From: an uncultured Pseudomonadota bacterium | GTDB taxonomy: Bacteria; Pseudomonadota; Gammaproteobacteria; Burkholderiales; Rhodocyclaceae | Length of the DNA stretch: 64,000 nucleotides | Assembly: GCA_946479855.1 (NCBI GenBank) | Contig: CAMLHL010000003.1 | Coordinates: 1-64,000 of the forward strand | Direction: 5' to 3' | Shown here: positions 12,501-21,309 of the stretch, piece by piece | Numbering within the stretch: the stretch's first letter is position 1 | Layout of the letters: the number at the start of each line of letters is the position of its first letter | Translations under genes and position numbers: made by a program | The notes under the pieces: model-generated | Databases searched by the model: none | What the model saw: the letters and a program-made list of their open reading frames with translations, nothing else | What the model was told of the DNA's origin: nothing

Positions 12501-13256
12501 TTAGTCAACTATTTTGCTCAGGTATTTCGGATCGAAGGAATCGGCCTGGTCGACCTCCTGGTCGCATTTGACGCCCTGGGCGTCGAGTTCCTTGACCAGC
12601 GATGCCAGACGGCGGTCGGTCTCGGCGGCGTGATCGAGCAGCGCGTGAATGGCCTTGGCCAACGGGTCATCCTGATCCCGGGCCACGGCATAGGCGGAGA
12701 AGCCGAGTTTCTCGGCCTGCTGCTGGCGCTGGCGACTCTGCTCGGTATTGTCGATGATGCGCACCGGATTGCCGACGGCGGTCGCCCCGGCCGGGACCGG
12801 CTTGGTGACGACGGCATTGGAGCCGACCTTGGCGCCGGCGCTGATCACGATCGGGCCGAGTACCTTGGCCCCAGCACCGATGACGACGCCGTTTTCCAGG
12901 GTCGGATGGCGCCGCCCCTTGTTCCACGAGGTGCCGCCGAGCGTGACGCCATGGTAGAGCGTAACGTCGTTGCCGATCACCGCCGTCTCGCCGATTACAA
13001 CCCCCATGCCGTGGTCGATGAAAAAGCGGCGACCGATGGTAGCGCCGGGATGGATCTCGATACCGGTGAAAAAACGTGAAATATGTGCCGTGAAGCGTGC
13101 CAGCCAGCGCAGGCGATGGCCCCACAGCCAGTGCGCCAGGCGATGCATGATCAGGGCGTGGATGCCCGGATAACAGGTGAGCACCTCCCAGAACGAGCGA
13201 GCCGCCGGATCGCGGTCAAAAACCGCACGGATATCCTCACGCAGATGCCCGAACAT
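12501..13256 (-). CDS. cysE: Serine O-acetyltransferase
   Basis: CysE makes O-acetylserine, the precursor of cysteine. The 251-residue protein has an N-terminal helical domain and then left-handed beta-helix hexapeptide repeats ([28 protein letters not shown], then [16 protein letters not shown]). The C-terminal tail is longer and more charged than in E. coli CysE. It lies directly upstream of iscR in the same direction, linking cysteine supply to the desulfurases, as in many beta- and gammaproteobacteria. Confidence 0.93.
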   Translation of the reverse strand: MFGHLREDIRAVFDRDPAARSFWEVLTCYPGIHALIMHRLAHWLWGHRLRWLARFTAHISRFFTGIEIHPGATIGRRFFIDHGMGVVIGETAVIGNDVTLYHGVTLGGTSWNKGRRHPTLENGVVIGAGAKVLGPIVISAGAKVGSNAVVTKPVPAGATAVGNPVRIIDNTEQSRQRQQQAEKLGFSAYAVARDQDDPLAKAIHALLDHAAETDRRLASLVKELDAQGVKCDQEVDQADSFDPKYLSKIVD

Positions 13257-13333
13257 GAAGCCTGATCTCCCTGCTTAAATTGGGGGAATTTTAAAATACT
13301 CGACTGAATTTGTCAGCTATTTGCACCGAAGAT

Positions 13334-13496
13334 TCAATGAAAATCCCGGCGCGATATTTCGGCCAGCCGCGCCAGCAGAGGATCAACCACGATCACCCCC
13401 TTAAAATGCCGGGTTTCGGCGACGTTCAAAAATGGCTTTTTTGCGGTCGACCGTAACGATCGACTCCACTTCGAAAAAATTACCGGCCACTCGCAG
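13334..13496 (-). pseudogene. Possible gene remnant in the cysE upstream gap
   Basis: The 240-base gap between cysE and the kinase gene holds a minus-strand frame ending FLNVAETRHFKGVIVVDPLLARLAEISRRDFH. It has no plausible start of its own, because the upstream part is out of frame with the kinase gene it overlaps and includes the dispersed motif copy at 13446-13457. The tail resembles either the C-terminus of a VapC/PIN toxin (TRHF...VVDP) or the SRDFH end of a DnaE2 polymerase. Neither can be settled by eye. It may also be simple noncoding sequence. Confidence 0.25.
13446..13457 (+). repeat. Dispersed motif, near copy (cysE/kinase gap)
   Basis: GTCGACCGTAAC, one base from the consensus, preceded by GGCTTTTTT. 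Confidence 0.55.
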
Positions 13497-15185
13497 TCAC
13501 TGATCGCCGGCGGGCGTATCCGGCAGCGAGTTTCCAACATGGCGCGGCAAAATCACCGTGAATCGCGTTCCCTTGCCCAGTTCGCTGGCCACTTCAATGC
13601 GGCCATGATGCTTTTTGACGATGCCATAAGAAAGGGAGAGTCCTAAACCGGTCCCCTTGCCTACCGGTTTCGTCGTAAAAAATGGTTCGAAGATTCGGCT
13701 CATGTTCTGCGGAGAAATGCCGCGACCGGTATCTTCGATTTCCACCCAGACTTCGGCCTCGGTACTTCCCGTCCGAATCGTGATTTGGCCCCGCTCTTCG
13801 ATCGCCTGGGAGGCATTGACCAGAAGGTTCATGAAGACCTGGTTGAGTTGTGATGGCGCACACCGGATTTCCGGTATGCCCGAATATTCCTTGGCGACCT
13901 TTGCCTTGTACTTGAGTTCGTTCCAGACCACGTTGAGCGTACTGTCGATACCGCTTTCCAGATTGGCCAAGACCGTTTCCGTACTGCTGACGTGCGAGAA
14001 ATTTTTCAGATCACGGACGATGTCCTGAACCCGCTGGACGCCATCATTGGTTTCAGCCAGGAGCACCTCCAGATCCTCCTGCAGGTAGTCGAGTTCAATT
14101 TCCTTCTTGAGCTTGGCGATGTTGGCCTGCGATGTTGCACCGAGTTCATCTTCGATTTCGGCGTAGGCCTTCAAGACCCGTCCGATATCCGCCATGTAGC
14201 GGTGCAGCGTTCCCAGGTTCGATTTCACAAAACCGACAGGATTGTTGATCTCGTGCGCCACCCCGGCCGCCAGTTGGCCGATGGAAGCCATTTTTTCTGA
14301 CTGAATCAGCTGGCTCTGGGCCTCCGCCAGCTTGGCGATAAGTTCCGCCTGCTGCTGCCGCTCCGCCTGCAATTTCTCGTAGGCGGACTGCAACTCCACG
14401 GTTCTCTGCTCGACACGTCGCTCAAGTTCATCCCGTGACTCGCGCAGGGCGTCCTCTGCTTCGACCCGGCGGGTAATGTCGGCAAAACTAAAGACGCGGC
14501 CCACAATGTGCTCGCCGAGGTACTGGGGGCGGGACTTGCATTCGAATACCCGACCATCGGAAAGGTTGAAGTGCTCTTCGCTTTCCGCATTGTCCACAAT
14601 TACGGAAAGTCTTTCGTGGCATGCGGCCCGCTCCTCTACCAGAGCGGCCACATGATTAATTATTTCGTCATCCTTGTGCTGCTCGAGCAGATCATCCGGA
14701 ATCCGCCACATGGCCGAAAACATCCGGTTCATGCTGACGATCTTTCCATGCCAGTCGATCGCCAGGATCCCGTTACCCGTCGCTTCGAGGGTCGCCCGCA
14801 AACGGGACAGCGTTTGCTCCAGCTGCTCCTCGACCTTGCGTTCCTGGCGAATATCCCGAGCCTGAACCAGCAGATAAATCCTTTGTTCATGCTCAACCAG
14901 CGATATCGATTTCGAAACCTCAATCAGCGAGCCATCAAGGCACCGGTAAAGCCCCTCCTGCCATTCGATTTCATTGAATACGCCCCCCGCAACCTCTTCC
15001 CAATAAAAGACATCCTGCAGCGAGCTTTCAATATCGATAATCCGGAGTTTCAGCAACTCTGGCATGGCATAGCCCAGAAGTTGCGCTGCCAGATGATTGG
15101 CCCGGGTGATCTGCAAACCTTCGGAATCGACGAGCAGCAGCATGTTCGAGCTGCGGTCGAGCATTTTTTGCTCAAGGGAGATCAT
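13497..15185 (-). CDS. Soluble PAS-PAS sensor histidine kinase
   Basis: This 562-residue protein has no membrane segment. Two PAS domains (about residues 5-115 and 130-250) are followed by a coiled coil (about 250-300) rich in Glu and Gln. The HisKA box AAGVAHEINNPVGFVKSN carries the phosphorylated His near 315. The ATPase boxes are NLLVNASQAI (N box), DTGRGISP (G1), FEPFFTTK (F) and GTGLGLSLSYGI (G2). No receiver domain or response-regulator gene is adjacent. Its start overlaps the end of the upstream HD-GYP gene by four bases, so the two likely act together. Confidence 0.9.
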   Translation of the reverse strand: MISLEQKMLDRSSNMLLLVDSEGLQITRANHLAAQLLGYAMPELLKLRIIDIESSLQDVFYWEEVAGGVFNEIEWQEGLYRCLDGSLIEVSKSISLVEHEQRIYLLVQARDIRQERKVEEQLEQTLSRLRATLEATGNGILAIDWHGKIVSMNRMFSAMWRIPDDLLEQHKDDEIINHVAALVEERAACHERLSVIVDNAESEEHFNLSDGRVFECKSRPQYLGEHIVGRVFSFADITRRVEAEDALRESRDELERRVEQRTVELQSAYEKLQAERQQQAELIAKLAEAQSQLIQSEKMASIGQLAAGVAHEINNPVGFVKSNLGTLHRYMADIGRVLKAYAEIEDELGATSQANIAKLKKEIELDYLQEDLEVLLAETNDGVQRVQDIVRDLKNFSHVSSTETVLANLESGIDSTLNVVWNELKYKAKVAKEYSGIPEIRCAPSQLNQVFMNLLVNASQAIEERGQITIRTGSTEAEVWVEIEDTGRGISPQNMSRIFEPFFTTKPVGKGTGLGLSLSYGIVKKHHGRIEVASELGKGTRFTVILPRHVGNSLPDTPAGDQ

Positions 15186-16465
15186 TTTTTGCCGCCCTCT
15201 TGCCCATGGTTGGGATCGAAATAGTAACTGACCCGTTTCCGCGGACTCAGGTAGTTGTAAATATGTCGGGGAACCAGCGCTGGTTTGATCGCCTTGGCAA
15301 TATTCAGATCCGTGTCCAGCGACAGGTCGATCAGGATGGCTTCATCCCGGGGGACGGATTCGTCATAAACAATGAGGATCGGCTTCATCGGCTGGCTGGT
15401 ATTCACAGTCGCGACCATCGCCATTGCCCCGCTCGACAACTGTACGACCGTACCCGGCGGATAGACGCCAAGCCGGCGAATCAGCAACTGCAAGAGCCGT
15501 GGATCGAACTTGCCGCGCAACTTGGCAAACATCAGCGACAAGGCTTCATGGGGAATCAAGGCCTGTGCAATGTTGACCGGGTTGCACAACTTGTCATAGT
15601 AATTTGCCAGACCGACAATCCGCGCCAGTATGCCAATGCCTTCTTCCTTGAGGTGTTGCGGGTAGCCTGAACCATCGAACATCTCATGATGCTGCTGAAT
15701 GACCGAGAGCACCGCGGGGGAGAAGTTCAAGCGCTTGCCGAGGCTCACGCCATAGTCGCAGTGCTGTTCGTAAAGATGCTGCTCGGCCGGGGTCAGCGGC
15801 TCGGTTTTCAGAAGGATTCTGCTGGGAATTTCCGAGCGTCCGATATCGTGAAAGAGCGCCCCCATCCCCAGCGCAGAGATGGCCTCTTGCGGCACCCCCA
15901 GATCCTTGGCAAGCATCAGCGACAGCATGGTGACGTTGAGCGAGTGAAAATAGAGCTCTTCGCCCCCGGCCATGTCGCCCATGACGTGAATCGCCAGTTC
16001 GGGGGCGGTCAGGATGGACTCGGAAATTTGAGAAATCAACAACTGTGCCGAACGAACGGTCTCTTCCGGCTTTGCCAGAATGTTCTTTTCAATTTCGCGA
16101 ATCGTGCTGGCAGTGACAATGAAGGCATTTTCGATGCGAGCGGCCGCTTCCCGCTGTTTGCGGATGCGCTCGATCATCTCTTTCTTGGCGGCCAACGCCC
16201 TGGAAATAAAGGGGCTGACATCATCCGCTGCAGGCTGATCGGGAGTGGCCGCCGGACTACTGTCGCCTCCGAGCACGTCCCGGTCGCTCAGGTCGAGGCT
16301 ATAGCGCACGCGCTTGAGCCCAAGCCCCCGGATCGTTTTGATCTGCTCCTCAGACTTGATCTTGAAATGGCTGAGGGCAAATGGATGACTGAACCACCTG
16401 AGATCCAGATACACATACAGACCAATTCGAAGTTCGTTGACGTCAATTGTGGGGTCATTGGTCAT
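15182..16465 (-). CDS. HD-GYP domain cyclic-di-GMP phosphodiesterase with DUF3391
   Basis: This 427-residue protein has an N-terminal DUF3391 domain (ELRIGLYVYLDLRWFSHPFALSHFKI, about residues 10-70). The HD-GYP domain occupies about 160-340, with LFHDIGRSEIPSRIL, the second His region HHEMFDGSGYPQHLKEEGIGILARIVGLANYYDKL, and the GYP signature GSGYP. Such enzymes hydrolyse cyclic-di-GMP to pGpG or GMP. The domain order and length match a common betaproteobacterial family. It overlaps the following histidine kinase gene by ATGA, and no receiver domain is present. Confidence 0.9.
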   Translation of the reverse strand: MTNDPTIDVNELRIGLYVYLDLRWFSHPFALSHFKIKSEEQIKTIRGLGLKRVRYSLDLSDRDVLGGDSSPAATPDQPAADDVSPFISRALAAKKEMIERIRKQREAAARIENAFIVTASTIREIEKNILAKPEETVRSAQLLISQISESILTAPELAIHVMGDMAGGEELYFHSLNVTMLSLMLAKDLGVPQEAISALGMGALFHDIGRSEIPSRILLKTEPLTPAEQHLYEQHCDYGVSLGKRLNFSPAVLSVIQQHHEMFDGSGYPQHLKEEGIGILARIVGLANYYDKLCNPVNIAQALIPHEALSLMFAKLRGKFDPRLLQLLIRRLGVYPPGTVVQLSSGAMAMVATVNTSQPMKPILIVYDESVPRDEAILIDLSLDTDLNIAKAIKPALVPRHIYNYLSPRKRVSYYFDPNHGQEGGKK

Positions 16466-16620
16466 GGTATTCGATCAGGTGAAGATACGGCAGATGTCAG
16501 AAATCCAGTGTCGGTCAAACCATTCTAATCAGTCTTTGGCTTCAGGCTCAAAACTTGAACGACGGCATCGACACCCCCGAGAACTTCTCCATCGCATCTA
16601 GTGCAATGTGCCCCAAAGCA

Positions 16621-16648
16621 AGAAGGCCAGCAATCATGCTGGCCTTCT
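16621..16648 (-). terminator. Terminator-like hairpin downstream of 16674-16886
   Basis: Perfect 11-base arms AGAAGGCCAGC (16621-16631) and GCTGGCCTTCT (16638-16648) enclose a 6-base loop. The hairpin lies 25 bases after the stop of the small minus-strand gene at 16674. The T tract is weak on both strands, so direction is uncertain. Confidence 0.55.
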
Positions 16649-16673
16649 GTCATTCCGCGGGCAATTTCTGGCT

Positions 16674-16886
16674 CTAGGCCAGGCTACCTGTTCCAGATAG
16701 CTGCGGCGGGATCAGGGAGCGCTCCGAAACAATCAGTCGCTTTCTAATACCTGCGCCTATCTTTCGTTCCACTTCCCACATGGCCGCACCTTTGACCACG
16801 GCCACTTGCTCAATGGCGGTTACTACATCACCTAGTTTGGTGCAGAGATACTCTGCACCGCGTTCGATTGAAGACTTCACTTTCAT
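16674..16886 (-). CDS. Small hypothetical protein (70 aa)
   Basis: This is a 70-residue frame beginning MKVKSSIERGAEYLCTKLGD and ending PPQLSGTGSLA. I do not recognise it. The frame is open to 16922, but the ATG at 16886 has GGGAG about 10 bases upstream, and a terminator-like hairpin follows the stop. Codon use and base composition are less GC-rich than neighbouring genes. It may be an isolated accessory gene. Confidence 0.45.
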   Translation of the reverse strand: MKVKSSIERGAEYLCTKLGDVVTAIEQVAVVKGAAMWEVERKIGAGIRKRLIVSERSLIPPQLSGTGSLA

Positions 16887-17375
16887 TCGGCCAAATCTCC
16901 CGTGTGGTAGTTGCGTGAGCAATATTACTTAAGTTGCTCCAAGGTTGGAACCGGATATTTCGTAGGTAGTTTCCGAATTAATCGAAGGGTCATCTTCCTC
17001 CTCAAAAGGCATCCATATTTCATAAGCATTGCAACGATTTGTATCAGAATGTTGCCGCTCGGAATGCTTCATCGAGGATCATCCGGAGTCTGCAAAACCA
17101 TCTCAAATGGAGCTGGACTTTCCGCCTCAATGGAGTATTCTGAAATCGAGTTCCAGTGAGTTGCGCGATTGATTGGAACGGTGGTTTTTTAGATGACTGG
17201 AGGTTCTATGGTTGATAGTCCGCCGCAGTGTCTCAAGAAGGCTGAGTAGCACCCAAACGGCGTATAGCCGGATAGTGAGGTCGTAAGTGCCTTGCTCCAG
17301 AATTTGCGAAGCCCATGCCCAAAGCGCATGGGCTTCATGCTTTGGGTACATCGCCAACCTTGTATCTGCAGGGGA
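16887..17375. other. AT-richer stretch without a recognisable gene
   Basis: From 16921 to 17280 the G+C by 60-base line is about 37-58%, averaging near 46%, well below the flanking genes. The only frames are short (82 aa on plus at 16911, 76 aa on minus at 17127), and neither resembles a known family or has a convincing ribosome site. No transposase fragment or terminal repeat was seen. A strong hairpin closes the region at 17308-17336. Confidence 0.5.
17308..17336 (-). terminator. Hairpin downstream of dnaE2
   Basis: Perfect 11-base arms GAAGCCCATGC (17308-17318) and GCATGGGCTTC (17326-17336) with a 7-base loop sit 40 bases past the dnaE2 stop. The hairpin probably ends the lexA-imuAB-dnaE2 transcript. 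No long T run follows. Confidence 0.55.
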
Positions 17376-20300
17376 TCAGTGAAAATCCCTGCTACTTGTC
17401 TCCAAACGCCCCAGCCAGGCTGACAGATCTACCAAACGCTTGGCCACGAGATGGACAACTTCACCACTCCTTTGTAACTGTCCATAGACACCAAGGAATT
17501 TGGCTCCAAGCAGTTCCTGGCGCTGCTTCTCAACCAGCCATGGATGGACCAGCACATTCGACCACCCGGTCTCATCCTCCAGGGTGACGAACACAACCCC
17601 AGCGGCTGTTCCTGGACGCTGGCGGCCAACCACGATGCCTGCCGCCCGAATGACCGCCCTGTCCTCGGCATGTTTCAGATCCACGGCGCTGACGAAGCGA
17701 CGTTCATTCAGATGCGGGCGCAGCAGCAACACAGGGTGCGGGCGCAGGCTATGGCCCAGTTGCTGGTAATCAGCAATCAGATTTTCGGCCAGTGTCAGCG
17801 CCGGAAGATCGCTCAATGAGTCGACGGGTGCCAAGCCATCGAAAAGATCGCCTTGCCCAACCGCCACCGCTCCCAGCCAGGCAGCCTGTCGCCGGTTTCC
17901 GGCCAGTGACTGCAAGGCATCGGCCGCCGCAAGAAGATCGAGATCCCGAGGCACCAAGGCGGCACGCGCTGCCAGGTCAGCCACATCCCGAAAAACTCTC
18001 TCGGATCGGCAAGCACCAATTCGTTCGGCCGCCGCCCTTGAAAACCCTTTGATCTCTCGCAAACCGAGACGCACCTGCATCTCGCCAGTCACCACGCTAT
18101 CGAAATCGCTGGCACTAACGTCAGGCGGCAAGACAACGACACCATGACGCCGGGCATCTTGAATCAGCATGGATGGGGCATAAAAACCCATCGGCTGACT
18201 GTTGAGCAGCCCGCACAGAAAGGCTGCCGGGTGGTGATGCTTGAGCCATGCCGAAGCGTAGACGAGCAGCGCGAAGCTGGCAGCGTGCGACTCGGGAAAG
18301 CCGTATTCGCCGAAGCCCTGAATCTGCGCAAAGACCCGCCGGGCGAAGCTTTCCGGCAGGCCATTGGCGGCCATGCCGGTGAGCAGCTTGTGTTCGAAGT
18401 GCTCCAGCCCGCCCTTGCGTTTCCACGCCGCCATCGAACGGCGCAACTGGTCGGCCTCACCGGGCGTGAAATTGGCGGCGACAACGGCCAACTGCATGAC
18501 CTGTTCTTGGAAGATCGGCACACCACAGGTGCGCGCCAACACGGCATCGACGGCCGGCGAAACTTTCTCGATCGGCTCCCTGCCCTGCCGCCGCTTCAGG
18601 TAGGGATGCACCATGTCGCCTTGAATCGGGCCGGGCCGGACCAGCGCCACCTCGACCACCAGGTCGTAGTAATTTCTTGGTTGCAGACGCGGCAGCATGG
18701 CCATCTGGGCGCGCGATTCGACCTGAAAAACGCCCATGCTGTCGGCCCGGCAGAGCATTTCGTAGGTGGCCGCATCGTTTTCCGGAATTTGGTGCAGTTC
18801 CAGCGGTCGACCGCTGGATTCGCCAACGATGGCCAACATGCGGCGCAGGGCCGACAGCATGCCGAGCGCCAGCACGTCGACCTTCATCAGGCCCACCGCA
18901 TCGAGATCATCCTTGTCCCACTGGATGACCGTGCGCTCCGGCATCGCGCTGTTCTCGACCGGAACCAGCCGGGCGAGCGGTCCACGCGACATGACGAAAC
19001 CGCCGACATGCTGCGTCAGGTGACGCGGAAAACCGTGCAGTTGCCCGGCGATCCACAGCCATTTTTCAACACGCGGCGAAGCCGGGTCCAGCCCCTGCTC
19101 GGCAAAACGCTCGGACAATTGCTCGCGCTTGTCCCACCAAGCCAATGAAGCGGTCAGGGCATCGATGCGCGCCGCTTCGAAACCGAGTGCACGGCCGGCA
19201 TCGCGCAAAGCGCCCTTGGTCCGGTAGGTGATCAGTGCCGCGGCCAGCGCCGTTCGCTCGCGACCGTATTTACCGTAGATGTACGCGATGACCTCGGAGC
19301 GGCGTTCGTGCTCGAAATCGACGTCGATATCCGGCGGCTCGCCACGCTCCCGGGAGATGAAACGCTCGAACAGCATCCCCGAACGCTCGGGGTTGACCTC
19401 GGTAATGCCGAGCGCAAAACAGACGGTCGAATTGGCTGCCGAACCTCGCCCCTGGCAGAGAATTTTCTGACTGCGGGCAAAGCAGACAATGTCGTAGACC
19501 GTCAGGAAATAAGCTTCGTACTTCAGCTCGGCAATCAGCGCCAGCTCATGCTCGATACGGGGCCGAATCTCGTCCGGAATGCCGCAGGGATAGCGGCACA
19601 GCAGGCCGCGCTCGGTTTCATGGCGCAGCCAGGAAGTCGGCGTATGGCCGGGCGGGACGATTTCTTCGGGGTATTCATAACGCAATTCGGCAAGTGAGAA
19701 ATCGCACTGTTCAGCGACTTTCAGCGTCGCGGCCAGCAGTTCCGCCGGGTAGAGGCGTGACAGGCGCAGGCGGCTCCGCAAATGCCGTTCGGCATTGGGA
19801 AACAGGGCATAACCCGCCTCGAAAACCGTCATTTTCAGACGTAATGCGGTCAGCACGTCCTGCACTGGCCGGCGGGCCTTGCTGTGCATATGGACATCGC
19901 CGGCCGCCACCAGCGGCAGGCCGCAAGCCTTGCCCAGGGCCTGCAGGTCGGCCAGCTTGGCGGCGTCATCCGGCCCGGCGTGCAGCTCGACCGCGATCCA
20001 GCAACGGCCGGGAAAGCGTTCGGCCAGCCAGCGTCCGTCCTCGACCGAGACGTCGGCTGCAGGCACCCAGAGCACCAGGCAATCGGGAACGGCACCATTC
20101 GGCGATACGGCATTCAGGTCATGGCGTTGCAGCGCATAGCCGCCCTTCTCCGCCCGCCGCCGGGCCAGCGTGATCAGCGCCGAGAGGTTGCCGTAGCCCT
20201 CGCGGTTCTTGGCCAGGAAAACCAGCTTGAGGCCATCGGAGATGGTCATTTCGCTGCCGACGATCAGTTTCAGTTCCGCCTGCCTGGCGGCCTGGTGCGC

Positions 20301-20456
20301 CCGTACGATCCCGGCCAGCGAGCATTCGTCGGTCAGTGCCAGCGCCGAATAACCCTGTGCCACAGCCCGCTCGACCAGTTCCTCCGGATGCGCGGCACCG
20401 CGCAGGAAGGTGAAATTGGAAAGGCAGTGCAGTTCAGCGTAATCGGGCAGGGACAC
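17376..20456 (-). CDS. dnaE2: Error-prone DNA polymerase DnaE2 (ImuC)
   Basis: DnaE2 is the C-family translesion polymerase of the SOS mutasome. The protein has the PHP domain at the N-terminus (YAELHCLSNFTFLRGAAHPEELV), the polymerase core with PDIDVDFEHERR carrying catalytic Asp residues, QEQVMQLA and GFGEYGFPESHAASFALLVYASAWLKHHHPAAF, an OB-fold near the end and the typical SRDFH C-terminus. The frame is open to 20522, but a GTG at 20456 (VSLPDYAELHC) gives about 1026 residues and avoids a 50-base overlap with the hydrolase gene. It is the last gene of the LexA-headed operon. Confidence 0.93.
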   Translation of the reverse strand: MSLPDYAELHCLSNFTFLRGAAHPEELVERAVAQGYSALALTDECSLAGIVRAHQAARQAELKLIVGSEMTISDGLKLVFLAKNREGYGNLSALITLARRRAEKGGYALQRHDLNAVSPNGAVPDCLVLWVPAADVSVEDGRWLAERFPGRCWIAVELHAGPDDAAKLADLQALGKACGLPLVAAGDVHMHSKARRPVQDVLTALRLKMTVFEAGYALFPNAERHLRSRLRLSRLYPAELLAATLKVAEQCDFSLAELRYEYPEEIVPPGHTPTSWLRHETERGLLCRYPCGIPDEIRPRIEHELALIAELKYEAYFLTVYDIVCFARSQKILCQGRGSAANSTVCFALGITEVNPERSGMLFERFISRERGEPPDIDVDFEHERRSEVIAYIYGKYGRERTALAAALITYRTKGALRDAGRALGFEAARIDALTASLAWWDKREQLSERFAEQGLDPASPRVEKWLWIAGQLHGFPRHLTQHVGGFVMSRGPLARLVPVENSAMPERTVIQWDKDDLDAVGLMKVDVLALGMLSALRRMLAIVGESSGRPLELHQIPENDAATYEMLCRADSMGVFQVESRAQMAMLPRLQPRNYYDLVVEVALVRPGPIQGDMVHPYLKRRQGREPIEKVSPAVDAVLARTCGVPIFQEQVMQLAVVAANFTPGEADQLRRSMAAWKRKGGLEHFEHKLLTGMAANGLPESFARRVFAQIQGFGEYGFPESHAASFALLVYASAWLKHHHPAAFLCGLLNSQPMGFYAPSMLIQDARRHGVVVLPPDVSASDFDSVVTGEMQVRLGLREIKGFSRAAAERIGACRSERVFRDVADLAARAALVPRDLDLLAAADALQSLAGNRRQAAWLGAVAVGQGDLFDGLAPVDSLSDLPALTLAENLIADYQQLGHSLRPHPVLLLRPHLNERRFVSAVDLKHAEDRAVIRAAGIVVGRQRPGTAAGVVFVTLEDETGWSNVLVHPWLVEKQRQELLGAKFLGVYGQLQRSGEVVHLVAKRLVDLSAWLGRLETSSRDFH
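18800..18817. repeat. Palindrome in dnaE2 related to the motif
   Basis: CCAGCGGTCGACCGCTGG is a perfect 18-base palindrome containing GTCGACCGC. It lies within dnaE2; its relation to the dispersed motif is only partial. Confidence 0.4.
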
Positions 20457-20472
20457 GATGTGAGGCCAATGC

Positions 20473-21267
20473 TCAGGGCTTCGGCGGCAAGGCGCGGATC
20501 CAGTCGAGGACGACGCCGGCACTGTTGCCCGGGGTTTCCAGATGCCCGCCGGGAACTTCGCGTTGCTGGCTGTCCAGCGCCTTGGGGAGGCGCTCGAATA
20601 CTCGCCCCGCCATGGCCTTTAGCGCATTTTCCTCGGCTTGCCCGACGATCCACAGCACAGCGGTAGCAGGCTGAATGGCAGCGGCATTGTTGCCGAAATT
20701 CATCGGCCCGTCCGGGTTGAAAAAATCGAGATAAACCTGGGCGCGCATCTTGACCTGCTTGAGGCGCCCCCCCGAATTGGGATCGTCGAACCAGCCGGTT
20801 TCGTCCGGCTTGCCGGCCTCGACCATGGCTTGCGCCTTGTGGCGGCTATCGGCCGTCACACCCGCAAAATATTTGCCTTCCGGGTAATGCCCGGGGGCCA
20901 GCGCGACGACGCCGTCCACCGGGTGCCTGGTCGCGTAGCGAACCGCCCCGGCCGCCCCGAAGCTGTGGCCGGCCACGATGATCGTCCGCGCGCCCTGATG
21001 GCGTAACTGTTCGACGGCCGCATCGATTTCGCTTTCCATGGCAACCACCCCGACATCGTAGGAACGCCGGCCGGACCATGGCATTTCCGGCCGGAGAACC
21101 ATGATCCCGGCTCTCTCCATGGCACTGGAAAAATCAGCGATGTATCCGCCGGGACGATCCCATTTGCCGTGCAGGACCACGAGACCGACGGCTCCAGCCT
21201 CGGCATGTGCCGGCGGCATGGGCAACAGCGCCAGCCAGCCCAGCAACACCAGAATGATTTTCCGCAT
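20473..21267 (-). CDS. Secreted alpha/beta hydrolase in the mutasome operon
   Basis: The predicted protein is 264 residues with a cleavable-looking signal peptide (MRKIILVLLGWLALLPMPPAHA). The alpha/beta-hydrolase nucleophile elbow is GHSFGA near residue 99, with a candidate catalytic His in GGHLETPG near the C-terminus. The ATG at 21267 follows AAGGAGG by a few bases and is preferred over the in-frame ATGs at 21288. It resembles DUF3530-like or dienelactone-hydrolase-like exported proteins; the substrate is unknown. It lies 42 bases after imuB and 16 bases before dnaE2, so it is an unexpected exported enzyme inside an SOS DNA-damage operon. Confidence 0.82.
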   Translation of the reverse strand: MRKIILVLLGWLALLPMPPAHAEAGAVGLVVLHGKWDRPGGYIADFSSAMERAGIMVLRPEMPWSGRRSYDVGVVAMESEIDAAVEQLRHQGARTIIVAGHSFGAAGAVRYATRHPVDGVVALAPGHYPEGKYFAGVTADSRHKAQAMVEAGKPDETGWFDDPNSGGRLKQVKMRAQVYLDFFNPDGPMNFGNNAAAIQPATAVLWIVGQAEENALKAMAGRVFERLPKALDSQQREVPGGHLETPGNSAGVVLDWIRALPPKP

Positions 21268-21309
21268 AACCACCTCCTTGATCATCAATACACAATCACG
21301 CCATCCAAC

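Noticed and set aside
16911..17159. 82-codon frame on the plus strand in the AT-rich gap
   Set aside because: No ribosome binding site or family likeness, and its composition looks random; not called as a gene.
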